Positions 56,157-64,000 of a DNA stretch of 64,000 bases are shown here, in pieces (position 1 is the stretch's first letter; each line of letters begins with the position of its first letter). This stretch comes from Vibrio marinisediminis. GTDB taxonomy: Bacteria; Pseudomonadota; Gammaproteobacteria; Enterobacterales; Vibrionaceae. The notes beneath the pieces are model-generated. The model had not been told where the DNA came from. It did not search any database and worked only from the letters and a program-made list of their open reading frames with translations. The DNA lies in the NCBI RefSeq assembly GCF_014050145.1, contig NZ_JACFYF010000007.1, positions 1 to 64,000 on the forward strand, written 5' to 3'. The position numbers and the translations under genes are program-made.

Positions 56157-57368
56157 ATGAACGACTTATTTGATAGCAAAGAGTCTAAATCGGCTCAGTT
56201 GCGAGAGCGTGAGCTATTTGAACAACTGCCGCGATTGATTGAAAACGTCAAACTTCTGAGTGAGCACTATGCTTTGGCTTATGGTGACTTGGATGCTAGT
56301 TTGGCTAGCAACAGAGCGGGTTTGGCGCAATTTCCGATAACACGTAAATTCAACTTACCAGCGCAGCAAAAAAATAACCCACCTTTTGGCGGGATCAACA
56401 GCGTTGCGATTGGTCAAATGGCGCGAGTGTTTCAATCTCCTGGTCCATTGTATGAATCTCAAAGTCATGAGAATGACTTTTGGCGCATGGGACGCGCTTT
56501 TTATGCCGCAGGCTTTCGAGCTGGAGATTTAGTACACAACACCCTGTCGTATCACTTTTCTCCTGGCGGTTTTATTATGGATGGCGGTGCTAGGGCATGT
56601 GGTTGCGCCGTTTTTCCGGCGGGAGTGGGTAATACAGAAGCGCAAATTGAAGCGATTGAGCAGTTGCAGCCAACGGGCTACACAGGAACACCGTCGTACT
56701 TAATGGCTTTATTGGCTCGTTATAATGAGCTGCATGATAAGCCTTGTAGCATTGTTAAAGCGCTTGTTTCAGGCGAGCCATTAACGGCGGACATGCAACA
56801 AGCATTCACCGAGCAAGGCATTTCGGTTTCTCAGGCGTATGCCAGTGCAGAGCTTGGTTTAATTGCATACCAAGCCGAAGGCGAGCAAGGTTTGGTTGTT
56901 GCGGAAGATATCATCGTTGAGATAGTTGACCCTGATGGCAAACCAGTCGAACAAGGTGAAGTAGGGGAAGTGGTGGTGACATCATTGGATGCTAAGTTCC
57001 CTCTCATTCGTTACGCCACGGGTGATCTCTCTGCGCAAGTTACGACAAACGAGCAATCACAACGCACTAATATGCGGCTAAAAGGTTGGTTAGGGCGTGC
57101 CGATTCAGCAGTTAAGGTGAAAGGACTGTTTGTCTACCCACATCAAGTGCAAGAAATTTGCCGCCGCCATGATATTAGCGGTTCATTAAGAATCGAGCGT
57201 GATGGTTTTAAAGACACCATCACTTTTTGTTGCCAACAAGGCTCTGTATCAGCGGACGATATTCAAGCAACGCTTCAGTCGGTGACTAAGCTTAAAGGCG
57301 ATGTATTGTTTGTGCCGAACTTACACAACAGTGATCAGCCGCTAATAAACGACTTACGTGATGGCTAG
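56157..57368 (+). CDS. PaaK-like AMP-binding ligase with degenerate P-loop
   Basis: The protein has 403 residues and resembles phenylacetate-CoA ligase: ATP-core segments YTGTPSYL (175-182), VSGEPLTADMQ (204-214), YASAELG (228-234), YATGD (286-290) and WLGRADSAVKVKG (311-323). Where PaaK has the Ser/Thr/Gly-rich SSGTTG loop, this protein has FQSPGPLYESQ (92-102), which lacks the Gly-rich turn. It belongs to a variant subfamily found next to Liv-type operons. It may still act on a CoA ester or have lost adenylation. It is the last gene of the operon, starting 9 bases after livF. Confidence 0.8.
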   Translation: MNDLFDSKESKSAQLRERELFEQLPRLIENVKLLSEHYALAYGDLDASLASNRAGLAQFPITRKFNLPAQQKNNPPFGGINSVAIGQMARVFQSPGPLYESQSHENDFWRMGRAFYAAGFRAGDLVHNTLSYHFSPGGFIMDGGARACGCAVFPAGVGNTEAQIEAIEQLQPTGYTGTPSYLMALLARYNELHDKPCSIVKALVSGEPLTADMQQAFTEQGISVSQAYASAELGLIAYQAEGEQGLVVAEDIIVEIVDPDGKPVEQGEVGEVVVTSLDAKFPLIRYATGDLSAQVTTNEQSQRTNMRLKGWLGRADSAVKVKGLFVYPHQVQEICRRHDISGSLRIERDGFKDTITFCCQQGSVSADDIQATLQSVTKLKGDVLFVPNLHNSDQPLINDLRDG

Positions 57369-57410
57369 ATGCTGGCTGGTGTTTTCAGTAGGCAATAAAC
57401 TATAAGAATT

Positions 57411-57444
57411 AAGGGATACTGCATGCACAGTGATCCCTTTTTTA
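57411..57444 (+). terminator. rho-independent terminator of the Liv/ligase operon
   Basis: AAGGGATACTG and CAGTGATCCCTT pair (one bulge) across a short loop and run into TTTTTT about 45 bases after the ligase stop. Confidence 0.85.
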
Positions 57445-57477
57445 TATTCTAAAGGGTGTGCAATAAAGGGGAAAGGA

Positions 57478-58095
57478 ATGGCACTAAACGACACGCCACA
57501 GATAAATGCGCAGTTCTGGGACGAACTGTTCACCAAAGGCACCATGCCATGGGATAGAAATAGCACTCCTGAGGATTTACATCAGTTTCTGTTAGCCAAC
57601 CGGGCGGATGCTGAGTCAGAAACCAAACCGACGGTGTTTATTCCGGGTTGTGGCGCGGGGTATGAAGTGGTGAGTTTTATCAAAGCTGACTACCAAGTGA
57701 CCGCAATGGATTACAGTTTGCAGGCGGTAAATTTAGCCAAACAGCAATTGGGCCAATATGGTGATGTCGTTGTTCATGGTGATGTTTTTGAAGCTCAATT
57801 CGCCAACCCATTTAATGTTATTTATGAACGCGCTTTTTTAGCGGCATTACCGCGTGAAAAATGGGCAGATTATTTCACGATGTTAGAGCGCCTTTTACCC
57901 AGTGGTGGATTGTTAATTGGTTACTTTGTGATTAGTGATGATTACCGCTCTCGATTCCCACCGTTTTGTCTGCGTTCTGGCGAGCTTACCCAATGGCTAT
58001 CATCCTCATTCAACTTGCTATCGTGCTCTCGTGTTGAAGACAGCGTGGCGGTATTTGAAGACAAAGAGCATTGGATGGTTTGGCAAAAGAAATAG
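57478..58095 (+). CDS. TPMT-family SAM-dependent methyltransferase
   Basis: The protein has 205 residues from the ATG at 57478 (GGGGAAAGGA before it). The opening FWDELFTKGTMPWDR is typical of the thiopurine methyltransferase family. SAM motif I is PTVFIPGCGAGYEVVSF, with VTAMDYSLQAVNLAKQ and VIYERAFLAALP later. Bacterial members methylate thiols, selenite or tellurite-type compounds; the real substrate is unknown. It is monocistronic between two terminators and not functionally tied to its neighbours. Confidence 0.85.
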   Translation: MALNDTPQINAQFWDELFTKGTMPWDRNSTPEDLHQFLLANRADAESETKPTVFIPGCGAGYEVVSFIKADYQVTAMDYSLQAVNLAKQQLGQYGDVVVHGDVFEAQFANPFNVIYERAFLAALPREKWADYFTMLERLLPSGGLLIGYFVISDDYRSRFPPFCLRSGELTQWLSSSFNLLSCSRVEDSVAVFEDKEHWMVWQKK

Positions 58096-58198
58096 GGTAA
58101 TAGTGGAGAAATGATGAATGAGGGAAAGCAGCACGTGCTTCGAAGAGTTTGGTTGAAATTCCCTCTAATCGCTGATTTCATTGCTTTAACATTAAATT

Positions 58199-58250
58199 AA
58201 GCCGCATATCGAGTCAGCTATTTCAGTTAACTCGACCTGCGGCTTGTTTC
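58199..58250. terminator. bidirectional terminator between methyltransferase and liuE
   Basis: AAGCCGCA...TCGAGT pairs with ACTCGA...TGCGGCTT, a long two-part stem. It lies between convergent genes with TTGTTTC on the plus side and AAT-rich sequence on the other, so it should stop transcription from both. Confidence 0.85.
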
Positions 58251-58280
58251 TATAGGTTGATCGAACAATTGGCGTAATAG

Positions 58281-59183
58281 CTAAAGGCTATTTGGGTCAC
58301 CAAGTGCCAGCGCGACTTTGGATGCGGGCTGCTTATCCAATGACTGGCAAATTTGCCATCCGGCTCGGTTAATGGCGTCAAGATCGACGCCAGTTTCAAT
58401 GCCCAAGTTCTCACACAAATAGAGCACATCTTCGGTGGCGACATTGCCACTGGCTCCTTTTGCATAAGGGCAACCGCCTAAACCTGCAACGGCACTATCA
58501 ATGGTGTTGATACCCATTAATAGTGCTTGATATATATTGGCGAGAGCTTGTCCATAAGTATCATGAAAATGGACGGCGATTGCATCGTTCGGTAGTTGTT
58601 GCAATAGCTGTGACAGTAACGCTTCAACACGATTCGGCGTCCCTTTGCCTACGGTATCGCCAAGCGAGATTTCGTAACAGCCCATATCAAATAACGTATT
58701 GGCAATAAACGTGGTTTGTGTAGCTGAAATCTCACCTTCATAAGGGCAAACCATAGTGCAAGAGAGGTAGCCGCGCACGGGGATGTTGTGTTGCTGGGCA
58801 AGTTCAATAACTGGCTCAAAGCGCGTTAAGCTTTGCGCTATAGAGCAGTTAATGTTCTTTTGGCTAAAAGACTCGGAAGCGGAACCAAAGATGGCAATTT
58901 GCTTTACTCCGCTTTCGATGGCGCGTTCTAAGCCCGCAAGGTTAGGTGTTAACGCGCTATAAATCACGCCTTGTTGCTGTTTGATTTGTTGGAAAACTTG
59001 TTCAGAGTCTGCCATTTGCGGCACCCATTTGGGCGAGACAAATGAACCGGCTTCAATGTGTTTTAAGCCGCTCAAACTGAGCTGATCGATAAGGCGTACC
59101 TTGTCAGCGAGCGTCACCGCGTTTTCATTCTGCAAGCCGTCTCTTGCGCCAACTTCAACAATATTGACCTTAGCTGGTAGCAT
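58281..59183 (-). CDS. liuE: hydroxymethylglutaryl-CoA lyase
   Basis: The protein has 300 residues. NIVEVGARDGLQNE begins the TIM-barrel active site, GDTVGKGTPN binds the metal, and GLGGCPYAKGASGNVATED carries the catalytic Cys, the HMG-CoA lyase signature. It splits HMG-CoA to acetyl-CoA and acetoacetate, the last step of leucine breakdown. The ATG at 59183 has GGAGG 6 bases before it and overlaps the end of liuD by 14 bases. It is the last gene of the liu operon (B-C-D-E). Confidence 0.96.
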   Translation of the reverse strand: MLPAKVNIVEVGARDGLQNENAVTLADKVRLIDQLSLSGLKHIEAGSFVSPKWVPQMADSEQVFQQIKQQQGVIYSALTPNLAGLERAIESGVKQIAIFGSASESFSQKNINCSIAQSLTRFEPVIELAQQHNIPVRGYLSCTMVCPYEGEISATQTTFIANTLFDMGCYEISLGDTVGKGTPNRVEALLSQLLQQLPNDAIAVHFHDTYGQALANIYQALLMGINTIDSAVAGLGGCPYAKGASGNVATEDVLYLCENLGIETGVDLDAINRAGWQICQSLDKQPASKVALALGDPNSL

Positions 59184-61233
59184 CTTCAGCCTCCGTAGTC
59201 GTATTTGCTTGCTCATCTGTTTGGCATTCATTTTCTATTGCGGTCAGGTGCAGCAATACGGCGCCATGTTCTACTTGATCACCAAGTTGATAGAGAACAT
59301 CGTCGATGGTTGCCGCTTGAGAGGCGTTAATCGTGTATTCCATCTTCATTGCTTCAAGTACCAGTAATGGCTCGCCAGCCTCAACTTGATCGCCTTTATC
59401 AACCAGCAAAGCCGAAATGATGCCGTTCAGTGGTGCAACTGGATTGAGCTCTTCCTCGGCGTCGTGTTGCGACTCGAAGTTGGCTTGGTGAGCATAACTG
59501 TATTGCTGCCCAAGATAGAATAGGTTGGTTGATTCATCACCAACTAAGCTGAAATAGCGGTAGCGAACGCCGTCGATTTCGATAGCAATATATTTGTCAT
59601 GGTCTAAAAGCGTTACGTGGCGCTGGGTGCTATCCGTTTTAACCGTAAACTCAATCGGTAGCTGGCTGAGTTGCTCATCGGGCGTGTGAGATAACACCAC
59701 CTGATGATTCGCTTGTACATCAGTAAAATTGAATCGACTTACATGTTCGGCGGAGAGTCGAAACCCTTGTTTGGTCGGGCTTGGTAAGTTCTCAGTGTTG
59801 GGAGTTGCTAGGGTATATTGCCAGCGCGCAATTGCTGCCATTGTCAGCCAAATGGAATCATCAATATTTTGCTGTTGAGTAATGGAGTGTTGATGCTCGA
59901 CTAAGAAGTCTGTATCGAGTTCAACATTGGCAAATGCGGGTTGAGAAATGATGCTATGTAAATAGCCAATGTTGGTCGTCACCCCGAGGATGTGATATTC
60001 GTTTAATGCTTGCTTAAGCTGAGCCAAAGCCACATCACGAGTTGCACCCCACATGATGAGCTTACTGATCATCGGGTCGTAATACTCACTAATGACATCA
60101 CCTTGTGCTATACCGCTATCAAGGCGAATATTGGCATCAACACCAGCGCAAGGTTCGGCCATATACTCAATCTTGCCGGTAGAAGGCATAAACTCGTTGT
60201 GTGCATCTTCAGCGTAGATACGCAATTCGATGGCGTGACCCTTATGAGTGATTTGTGACTGGGTAATGGGCAGTGGCTTGCCCGCAGCAACATTTAGTTG
60301 CCACTCAACCAGATCGACGCCAGTAATAAGCTCTGTAACTGGGTGTTCTACCTGTAAGCGCGTATTCATTTCCATGAAATAGAAGTGTCCGCGACTATCA
60401 AGTAAAAACTCAACCGTGCCGGCTCCGACATACTCAATTGCTTTGGCTGCCTGAACTGCAGCTTCACCCATCTGCTTTCGCAGTTGCTCAGATAAACCGG
60501 GAGCCGGAGCTTCTTCAACCACTTTTTGATGGCGGCGTTGTATTGAGCAATCTCGATCAGAGAGATAGAGGCAATTTCCATGTTGGTCGGCGAAGACTTG
60601 TATTTCAACATGGCGAGGTTTGATAATGCATTTCTCTATCAGCAGCTGATTGTCACCAAAACTTGAGAGTGCTTCACGTTGCGCACCATCAATGGCTAAT
60701 GGCATTTCAGCGGCACTGTTTACCACTCGCATTCCTTTGCCTCCACCACCTTGAGTGGCTTTTAGCATCACCGGATAACCAATTTTTTCTGCTTCTTCAA
60801 GCAAATGCTCAACGCTGTTGTTATCACCATGGTAGCCAGGAACAAGCGGGACATTCGCTGTAGTCATTATCGATTTAGCTTGTGATTTAGAGCCCATCTG
60901 CTCAATTGCATTGGTCGGTGGTCCAATAAACACGATGCCATTGTCGCTACAGGCTTTTGCTAAGTTAGGGTTTTCTGATAGAAAGCCATAACCGGGATGA
61001 ATAGCATCGGCTTGCCATTTGATGGCGGCTTGAATGATTTTTTCGATATCAAGATAAGATTCGCTAGCGGCAGAGGCGCCAATATACTCAGCGAAGTCAG
61101 CTTGTTTCACATGTAAACTGCTGCGATCGGCATCGGAATAGACAGCGACCGTTTCGATAGCCATCTTCTTTGCCGTTTTTATTACACGACAGGCGATTTC
61201 ACCGCGGTTGGCGATCAAGATTCGTTTAAACAT
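59170..61233 (-). CDS. liuD: methylcrotonyl-CoA carboxylase, biotin-containing alpha subunit
   Basis: The protein has 687 residues. The biotin carboxylase domain (1-445) has FKRILIANRGEIACRVIKTA, GGGGKGMRVV and MEMNTRLQVEHPVTE. A BT-like middle region follows, and the C-terminal biotinyl domain has VLEAMKMEY with the biotin Lys. It works with LiuB to carboxylate 3-methylcrotonyl-CoA. The ATG at 61233 has GGAGG upstream and overlaps liuC by 8 bases. Confidence 0.95.
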   Translation of the reverse strand: MFKRILIANRGEIACRVIKTAKKMAIETVAVYSDADRSSLHVKQADFAEYIGASAASESYLDIEKIIQAAIKWQADAIHPGYGFLSENPNLAKACSDNGIVFIGPPTNAIEQMGSKSQAKSIMTTANVPLVPGYHGDNNSVEHLLEEAEKIGYPVMLKATQGGGGKGMRVVNSAAEMPLAIDGAQREALSSFGDNQLLIEKCIIKPRHVEIQVFADQHGNCLYLSDRDCSIQRRHQKVVEEAPAPGLSEQLRKQMGEAAVQAAKAIEYVGAGTVEFLLDSRGHFYFMEMNTRLQVEHPVTELITGVDLVEWQLNVAAGKPLPITQSQITHKGHAIELRIYAEDAHNEFMPSTGKIEYMAEPCAGVDANIRLDSGIAQGDVISEYYDPMISKLIMWGATRDVALAQLKQALNEYHILGVTTNIGYLHSIISQPAFANVELDTDFLVEHQHSITQQQNIDDSIWLTMAAIARWQYTLATPNTENLPSPTKQGFRLSAEHVSRFNFTDVQANHQVVLSHTPDEQLSQLPIEFTVKTDSTQRHVTLLDHDKYIAIEIDGVRYRYFSLVGDESTNLFYLGQQYSYAHQANFESQHDAEEELNPVAPLNGIISALLVDKGDQVEAGEPLLVLEAMKMEYTINASQAATIDDVLYQLGDQVEHGAVLLHLTAIENECQTDEQANTTTEAEDATS

Positions 61234-62008
61234 CGTTCCTCCAGTTGGCAGGGCGCTTGGCAAAAAATGCAGCCAGTCCTTCTTGTCCTTCTTGTGATAC
61301 TCGCGCAGCCGCTATCGCTTGGCTGGTATACTCTATTAAGGTGTCATCGATTGGATGGTTATGGCATTGCAAACAGAGTGCCTTTGAAGCTTGTAACGCA
61401 TTAGGACCATGTTGATTAAGTTGAGCGATGATGCTGTTTACCAATTCGCGAGGCTGGTATGAAATATGGTGGAGGATCTCAAGATTGTGCGCCGTGTCGG
61501 CATCAATCAACTCGGCAGTTAAGAAGTAACGTCGGCTTTGTCGTTGACCTATGGTGCGAATAACGTAAGGTCCAATCGTAGCTGGAAGTAGACCAAGTTT
61601 GACTTCACTTAAACAAAAGCGGCTATCAGGTGTACCAATGGCTATGTCGCAACAGCATATTAGCCCTAGCGCACCACCAAATGCGGCACCATGTACCATT
61701 GCAATGGTGGGTTTACTAAAGGTATCCAGTTTATGCAGCAGCATGGCCAATTGCTGCGCATCTTGTTGGTTTTCACTTTCTGATTTACTTGCCATTGACT
61801 GCATCCAGCCGAGATCGGCACCGGCAGAGAAATGTTTCCCTTTGGCACTTAATACCAGCACCTTGATGGTGTTGTCTTGGTTTAGCTCATCGAGAGTTTC
61901 AATCAGTGATGCGATCAATTGATCGTCAAAAGCGTTGTGCTTTTCGGGGCGGTTGAGGCTTAACCATGCAACGCCATTGCTCTCTTTCTCAAGCAGTAAT
62001 CCGGTCAT
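61226..62008 (-). CDS. liuC: methylglutaconyl-CoA hydratase (enoyl-CoA hydratase family)
   Basis: This 260-residue crotonase-fold protein has GKHFSAGADLGWMQ forming the oxyanion hole and AAFGGALGLICCCDIAIG with GLLPATIGPYV later. Its position between the carboxylase subunits' genes and its length fit the hydratase that makes HMG-CoA from 3-methylglutaconyl-CoA. It lies 160 bases after the liuB stop, an unusually long gap for this operon. Confidence 0.92.
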   Translation of the reverse strand: MTGLLLEKESNGVAWLSLNRPEKHNAFDDQLIASLIETLDELNQDNTIKVLVLSAKGKHFSAGADLGWMQSMASKSESENQQDAQQLAMLLHKLDTFSKPTIAMVHGAAFGGALGLICCCDIAIGTPDSRFCLSEVKLGLLPATIGPYVIRTIGQRQSRRYFLTAELIDADTAHNLEILHHISYQPRELVNSIIAQLNQHGPNALQASKALCLQCHNHPIDDTLIEYTSQAIAAARVSQEGQEGLAAFFAKRPANWRNDV

Positions 62009-62168
62009 GTGACATCCTATGTCGAGATTTTAATCATTACTGTCGTATGTATGTTGTTGTGCTAAGTGCTAATTCTCGCTGCCTATATTGAGTGTAGTCA
62101 CACCTGTGTATCGGCAGTCGAGTAGGCGACAACTAATGCCTATTTCATACGTAAACTATATAAGCTAA

Positions 62169-63776
62169 TTACATACGGAATATGCCAAATTTGCTTTCTG
62201 CTATTGGCGCGTTTAGTGCCGCTGAAAGCGCAATTCCGATGACGTCGCGTGTTTTTGCTGGGTCGATAATGCCGTCATCCCAAAGCCGAGCACTGGCGTA
62301 GTAAGCGTGGCTCTGGGTTTGGTACTGGTCGATGATCGGTTGTTTGAATTCTTGCTCTTGCTCATTACTCCAGCTTTCACCTTTGCGCGTCTTAATATCA
62401 CGAGTGACTTGCGCCATAACGCCGGCGGCTTGGTCTCCGCCCATCACTGAAATTCGTGCATTAGGCCACATCCACATCATGGTTGGATCATAGGCGCGCC
62501 CACACATGCCGTAGTTACCAGCACCATAAGAGCCGCCAATTACTACGGTAAATTTAGGCACATCCGCACAAGCCACGGCGGTGACCATTTTGGCACCGTG
62601 CTTGGCTATGCCTTCTGCCTCGTATTTTTGTCCAACCATAAAGCCGGTGATATTTTGGAGAAATAGCAATGGAATTTTGCGTTGTGTACACAACTCGATA
62701 AAGTGCGCGCCTTTTTGTGCTGATTCCGAAAACAAAATGCCATTGTTGGCAATGATTCCAATCGGATAACCATGTATATGGGCAAAGCCACATACTAGCG
62801 TTTCACCAAACAGAGCTTTAAATTCATCGAATTGAGAATCGTCGACCATGCGGGCAATCACTTCACGAGCATCAAAAGGCTTTTTAAGATCTGTGCCGAC
62901 AATGCCGTAAAGCTCTTGAGCAGCAAAACGTGGTTCTTTTGCGGGTTTTTGCTTTAGTTGAGCTGGCTTAACGTGGTTAATTTGTGCAACGGCTTGTCTA
63001 GCAAGTTGTAATGCGTGGTGATCGTTTTCTGCGCAGTAATCGGCCACGCCGGATGTGCGGCAATGAACATCGGAGCCGCCTAAATCTTCAGCGCTAACTT
63101 CTTCACCTGTCGCCGCTTTAACTAAAGGAGGACCGGCTAAAAAAATCGTACCTTGTTGTTTGACGATGATGGAAACATCACACATGGCAGGAACATACGC
63201 TCCCCCAGCAGTACATAGCCCCATAACCACGGCAATTTGGGCAATGCCTTGCGCCGACATGCGAGCTTGATTGTAGAAGATGCGCCCAAAATGGTCTTTA
63301 TCAGGAAATACTTCATCTTGTCGTGGTAGGTTGGCGCCGCCGGAATCGACAAGGTAAACACAGGGCAGACGGCATTTTTCGGCAATTTCTTGAGCACGCA
63401 AATGTTTCTTAACCGTGAGTGGGTAGTAACTGCCACCTTTCACCGTCACGTCATTGGCGACGATCATACATTCGGTGCCGTCAATCACCCCAACACCAGC
63501 AACTACGCCAGCGCATGGTACGTACTCTGGGTATACATCCCAACCGGCAAACTGACCAATTTCGAGAAATGATGAGCCGGGGTCGAGTAGCGCGAGGATC
63601 CGCTCACGAACCGGAAGCTTGCCTTTTTGTTGTTGGTGCAGTCGTGCTTTTTCACCACCACCATCTTCGATTTGATGAGTGACGGTATAAAGTTGATCAA
63701 CTAGTGCCGCCATGGAGCGATAGTTTTCACGATACAGCTCTGAATGGGTGTTGATATTGGATTTAATGCCAGCCAT
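62169..63776 (-). CDS. liuB: methylcrotonyl-CoA carboxylase, carboxyltransferase beta subunit
   Basis: The protein has 535 residues, the standard length. [17 protein letters not shown] and [15 protein letters not shown] open the protein, followed by [20 protein letters not shown] and the acyl-CoA site [13 protein letters not shown] and [13 protein letters not shown]. The ATG at 63776 (GGAGAA upstream) is preferred to the longer frame. It forms a complex with LiuD. The next gene upstream, expected to be liuA (isovaleryl-CoA dehydrogenase), is beyond the window. Confidence 0.95.
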   Translation of the reverse strand: MAGIKSNINTHSELYRENYRSMAALVDQLYTVTHQIEDGGGEKARLHQQQKGKLPVRERILALLDPGSSFLEIGQFAGWDVYPEYVPCAGVVAGVGVIDGTECMIVANDVTVKGGSYYPLTVKKHLRAQEIAEKCRLPCVYLVDSGGANLPRQDEVFPDKDHFGRIFYNQARMSAQGIAQIAVVMGLCTAGGAYVPAMCDVSIIVKQQGTIFLAGPPLVKAATGEEVSAEDLGGSDVHCRTSGVADYCAENDHHALQLARQAVAQINHVKPAQLKQKPAKEPRFAAQELYGIVGTDLKKPFDAREVIARMVDDSQFDEFKALFGETLVCGFAHIHGYPIGIIANNGILFSESAQKGAHFIELCTQRKIPLLFLQNITGFMVGQKYEAEGIAKHGAKMVTAVACADVPKFTVVIGGSYGAGNYGMCGRAYDPTMMWMWPNARISVMGGDQAAGVMAQVTRDIKTRKGESWSNEQEQEFKQPIIDQYQTQSHAYYASARLWDDGIIDPAKTRDVIGIALSAALNAPIAESKFGIFRM

Positions 63777-63841
63777 GAATTGTTGTTCTCCATCTAGCGC
63801 GAGGTCAACCCCTCGCATTGAACATGATGACTAAAGTAACT

Positions 63842-63968
63842 TATACCCGTCATACTTGAAGTTGCAGCGGTGTTGGCTGTGTTCGTGCGCCCCAATCACA
63901 TAGTTCACCTATGCTCAGGGGACTTTCTCACTTGCCGCCTACCTGCACCTTCAAGTTTCTTGGGTATA
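63842..63968. repeat. ERIC/IRU element (127 bp)
   Basis: The element opens TATACCCGTCATACTTGAAG and closes TTCAAGTTTCTTGGGTATA, with the inner CCCC...GGGG core around TCACATAGTTCACCTATG. The imperfect palindrome is exactly 127 bp from TATACCC to GGGTATA, the standard ERIC length, and the sequence is recognisable as the enterobacterial/vibrio ERIC consensus. It sits between liuB and whatever gene lies to its right. Confidence 0.92.
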
Positions 63969-64000
63969 GAGATAAATTTAATGACGAATAGCGCCTAATT

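Noticed and set aside
49206-57368. Plain branched-chain amino acid uptake operon
   Set aside because: Two AMP-binding ligase genes are interleaved with overlaps and the binding protein is larger and Cys-rich; an organic acid is more likely.

Overview
The window looks like a chromosomal segment of a Vibrio or close relative. The left edge carries three attC sites of the VCR (Vibrio cholerae repeat) type flanking small secreted or orphan ORFs, which is the signature of a vibrio chromosomal integron. The right edge carries a 127-bp ERIC element. Protein families in between (PBPRA1643-type SEC-C protein, CspA, the liu genes with nearby LiuR-like sites) fit a marine gammaproteobacterium. No rRNA, tRNA, CRISPR, prophage or integrase gene was seen.

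Layout. (1) 1-1.4 kb: end of an integron cassette array (three attC, two cassette ORFs) followed by an IS3-family remnant. (2) 1.5-9.2 kb: a small secreted Cys-rich protein, a polytopic membrane protein, an EmrAB-type efflux pair, two EamA/DMT transporters, a cold-shock protein, and a MarR regulator divergent from the second DMT gene with two near-identical palindromic operators between them. (3) 9.4-30.7 kb: a PQQ alcohol-oxidation island. It holds a LuxR-type response regulator, a hybrid PAS sensor kinase, a FIST sensor protein, pqqF-E-D-C-B-A (pqqA is only 23 codons), a NosR-like flavo/iron-sulfur membrane protein, an NAD aldehyde dehydrogenase, a periplasmic PQQ alcohol dehydrogenase whose metal-site residues match the lanthanide type, a MxaJ-like binding protein, a PedF-like cytochrome c, and a divergent four-gene PQQ-associated ABC/beta-propeller set. 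(4) 30.7-34.4 kb: proline-iminopeptidase-like hydrolase, NUDIX protein, beta-lactamase-fold hydrolase and SEC-C protein. (5) 34.5-43.4 kb: a seven-gene operon (TRAP transporter, glutamine-synthetase-like ligase, aldehyde dehydrogenase, Fe-alcohol dehydrogenase, class I glutamine amidotransferase) with a divergent RpiR regulator. It reads as a gamma-glutamylation route for an amino alcohol. (6) 43.4-63.8 kb: acyl-CoA catabolism, with acetoacetyl-CoA synthetase, ETF alpha/beta and ETF-quinone oxidoreductase, a Liv-type ABC importer interleaved with two AMP-forming acyl-CoA ligases, a TPMT-like methyltransferase, and the leucine/isovalerate genes liuE-D-C-B.

How they work together. In region 3 the dehydrogenase oxidises alcohols in the periplasm, cytochrome c takes the electrons, the aldehyde is oxidised by the NAD enzyme, and the kinase/FIST/regulator set probably switches the system on. 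In region 6 the importer and ligases would deliver acyl-CoAs, ETF/ETF-QO carry electrons from acyl-CoA dehydrogenases to quinone, LiuB-E finish branched-chain breakdown to acetoacetate, and AacS reactivates acetoacetate. Two palindromes resembling LiuR sites upstream of the ETF and importer genes support joint control. The acyl-CoA dehydrogenase (liuA) and liuR are not in the window and may lie just right of it.
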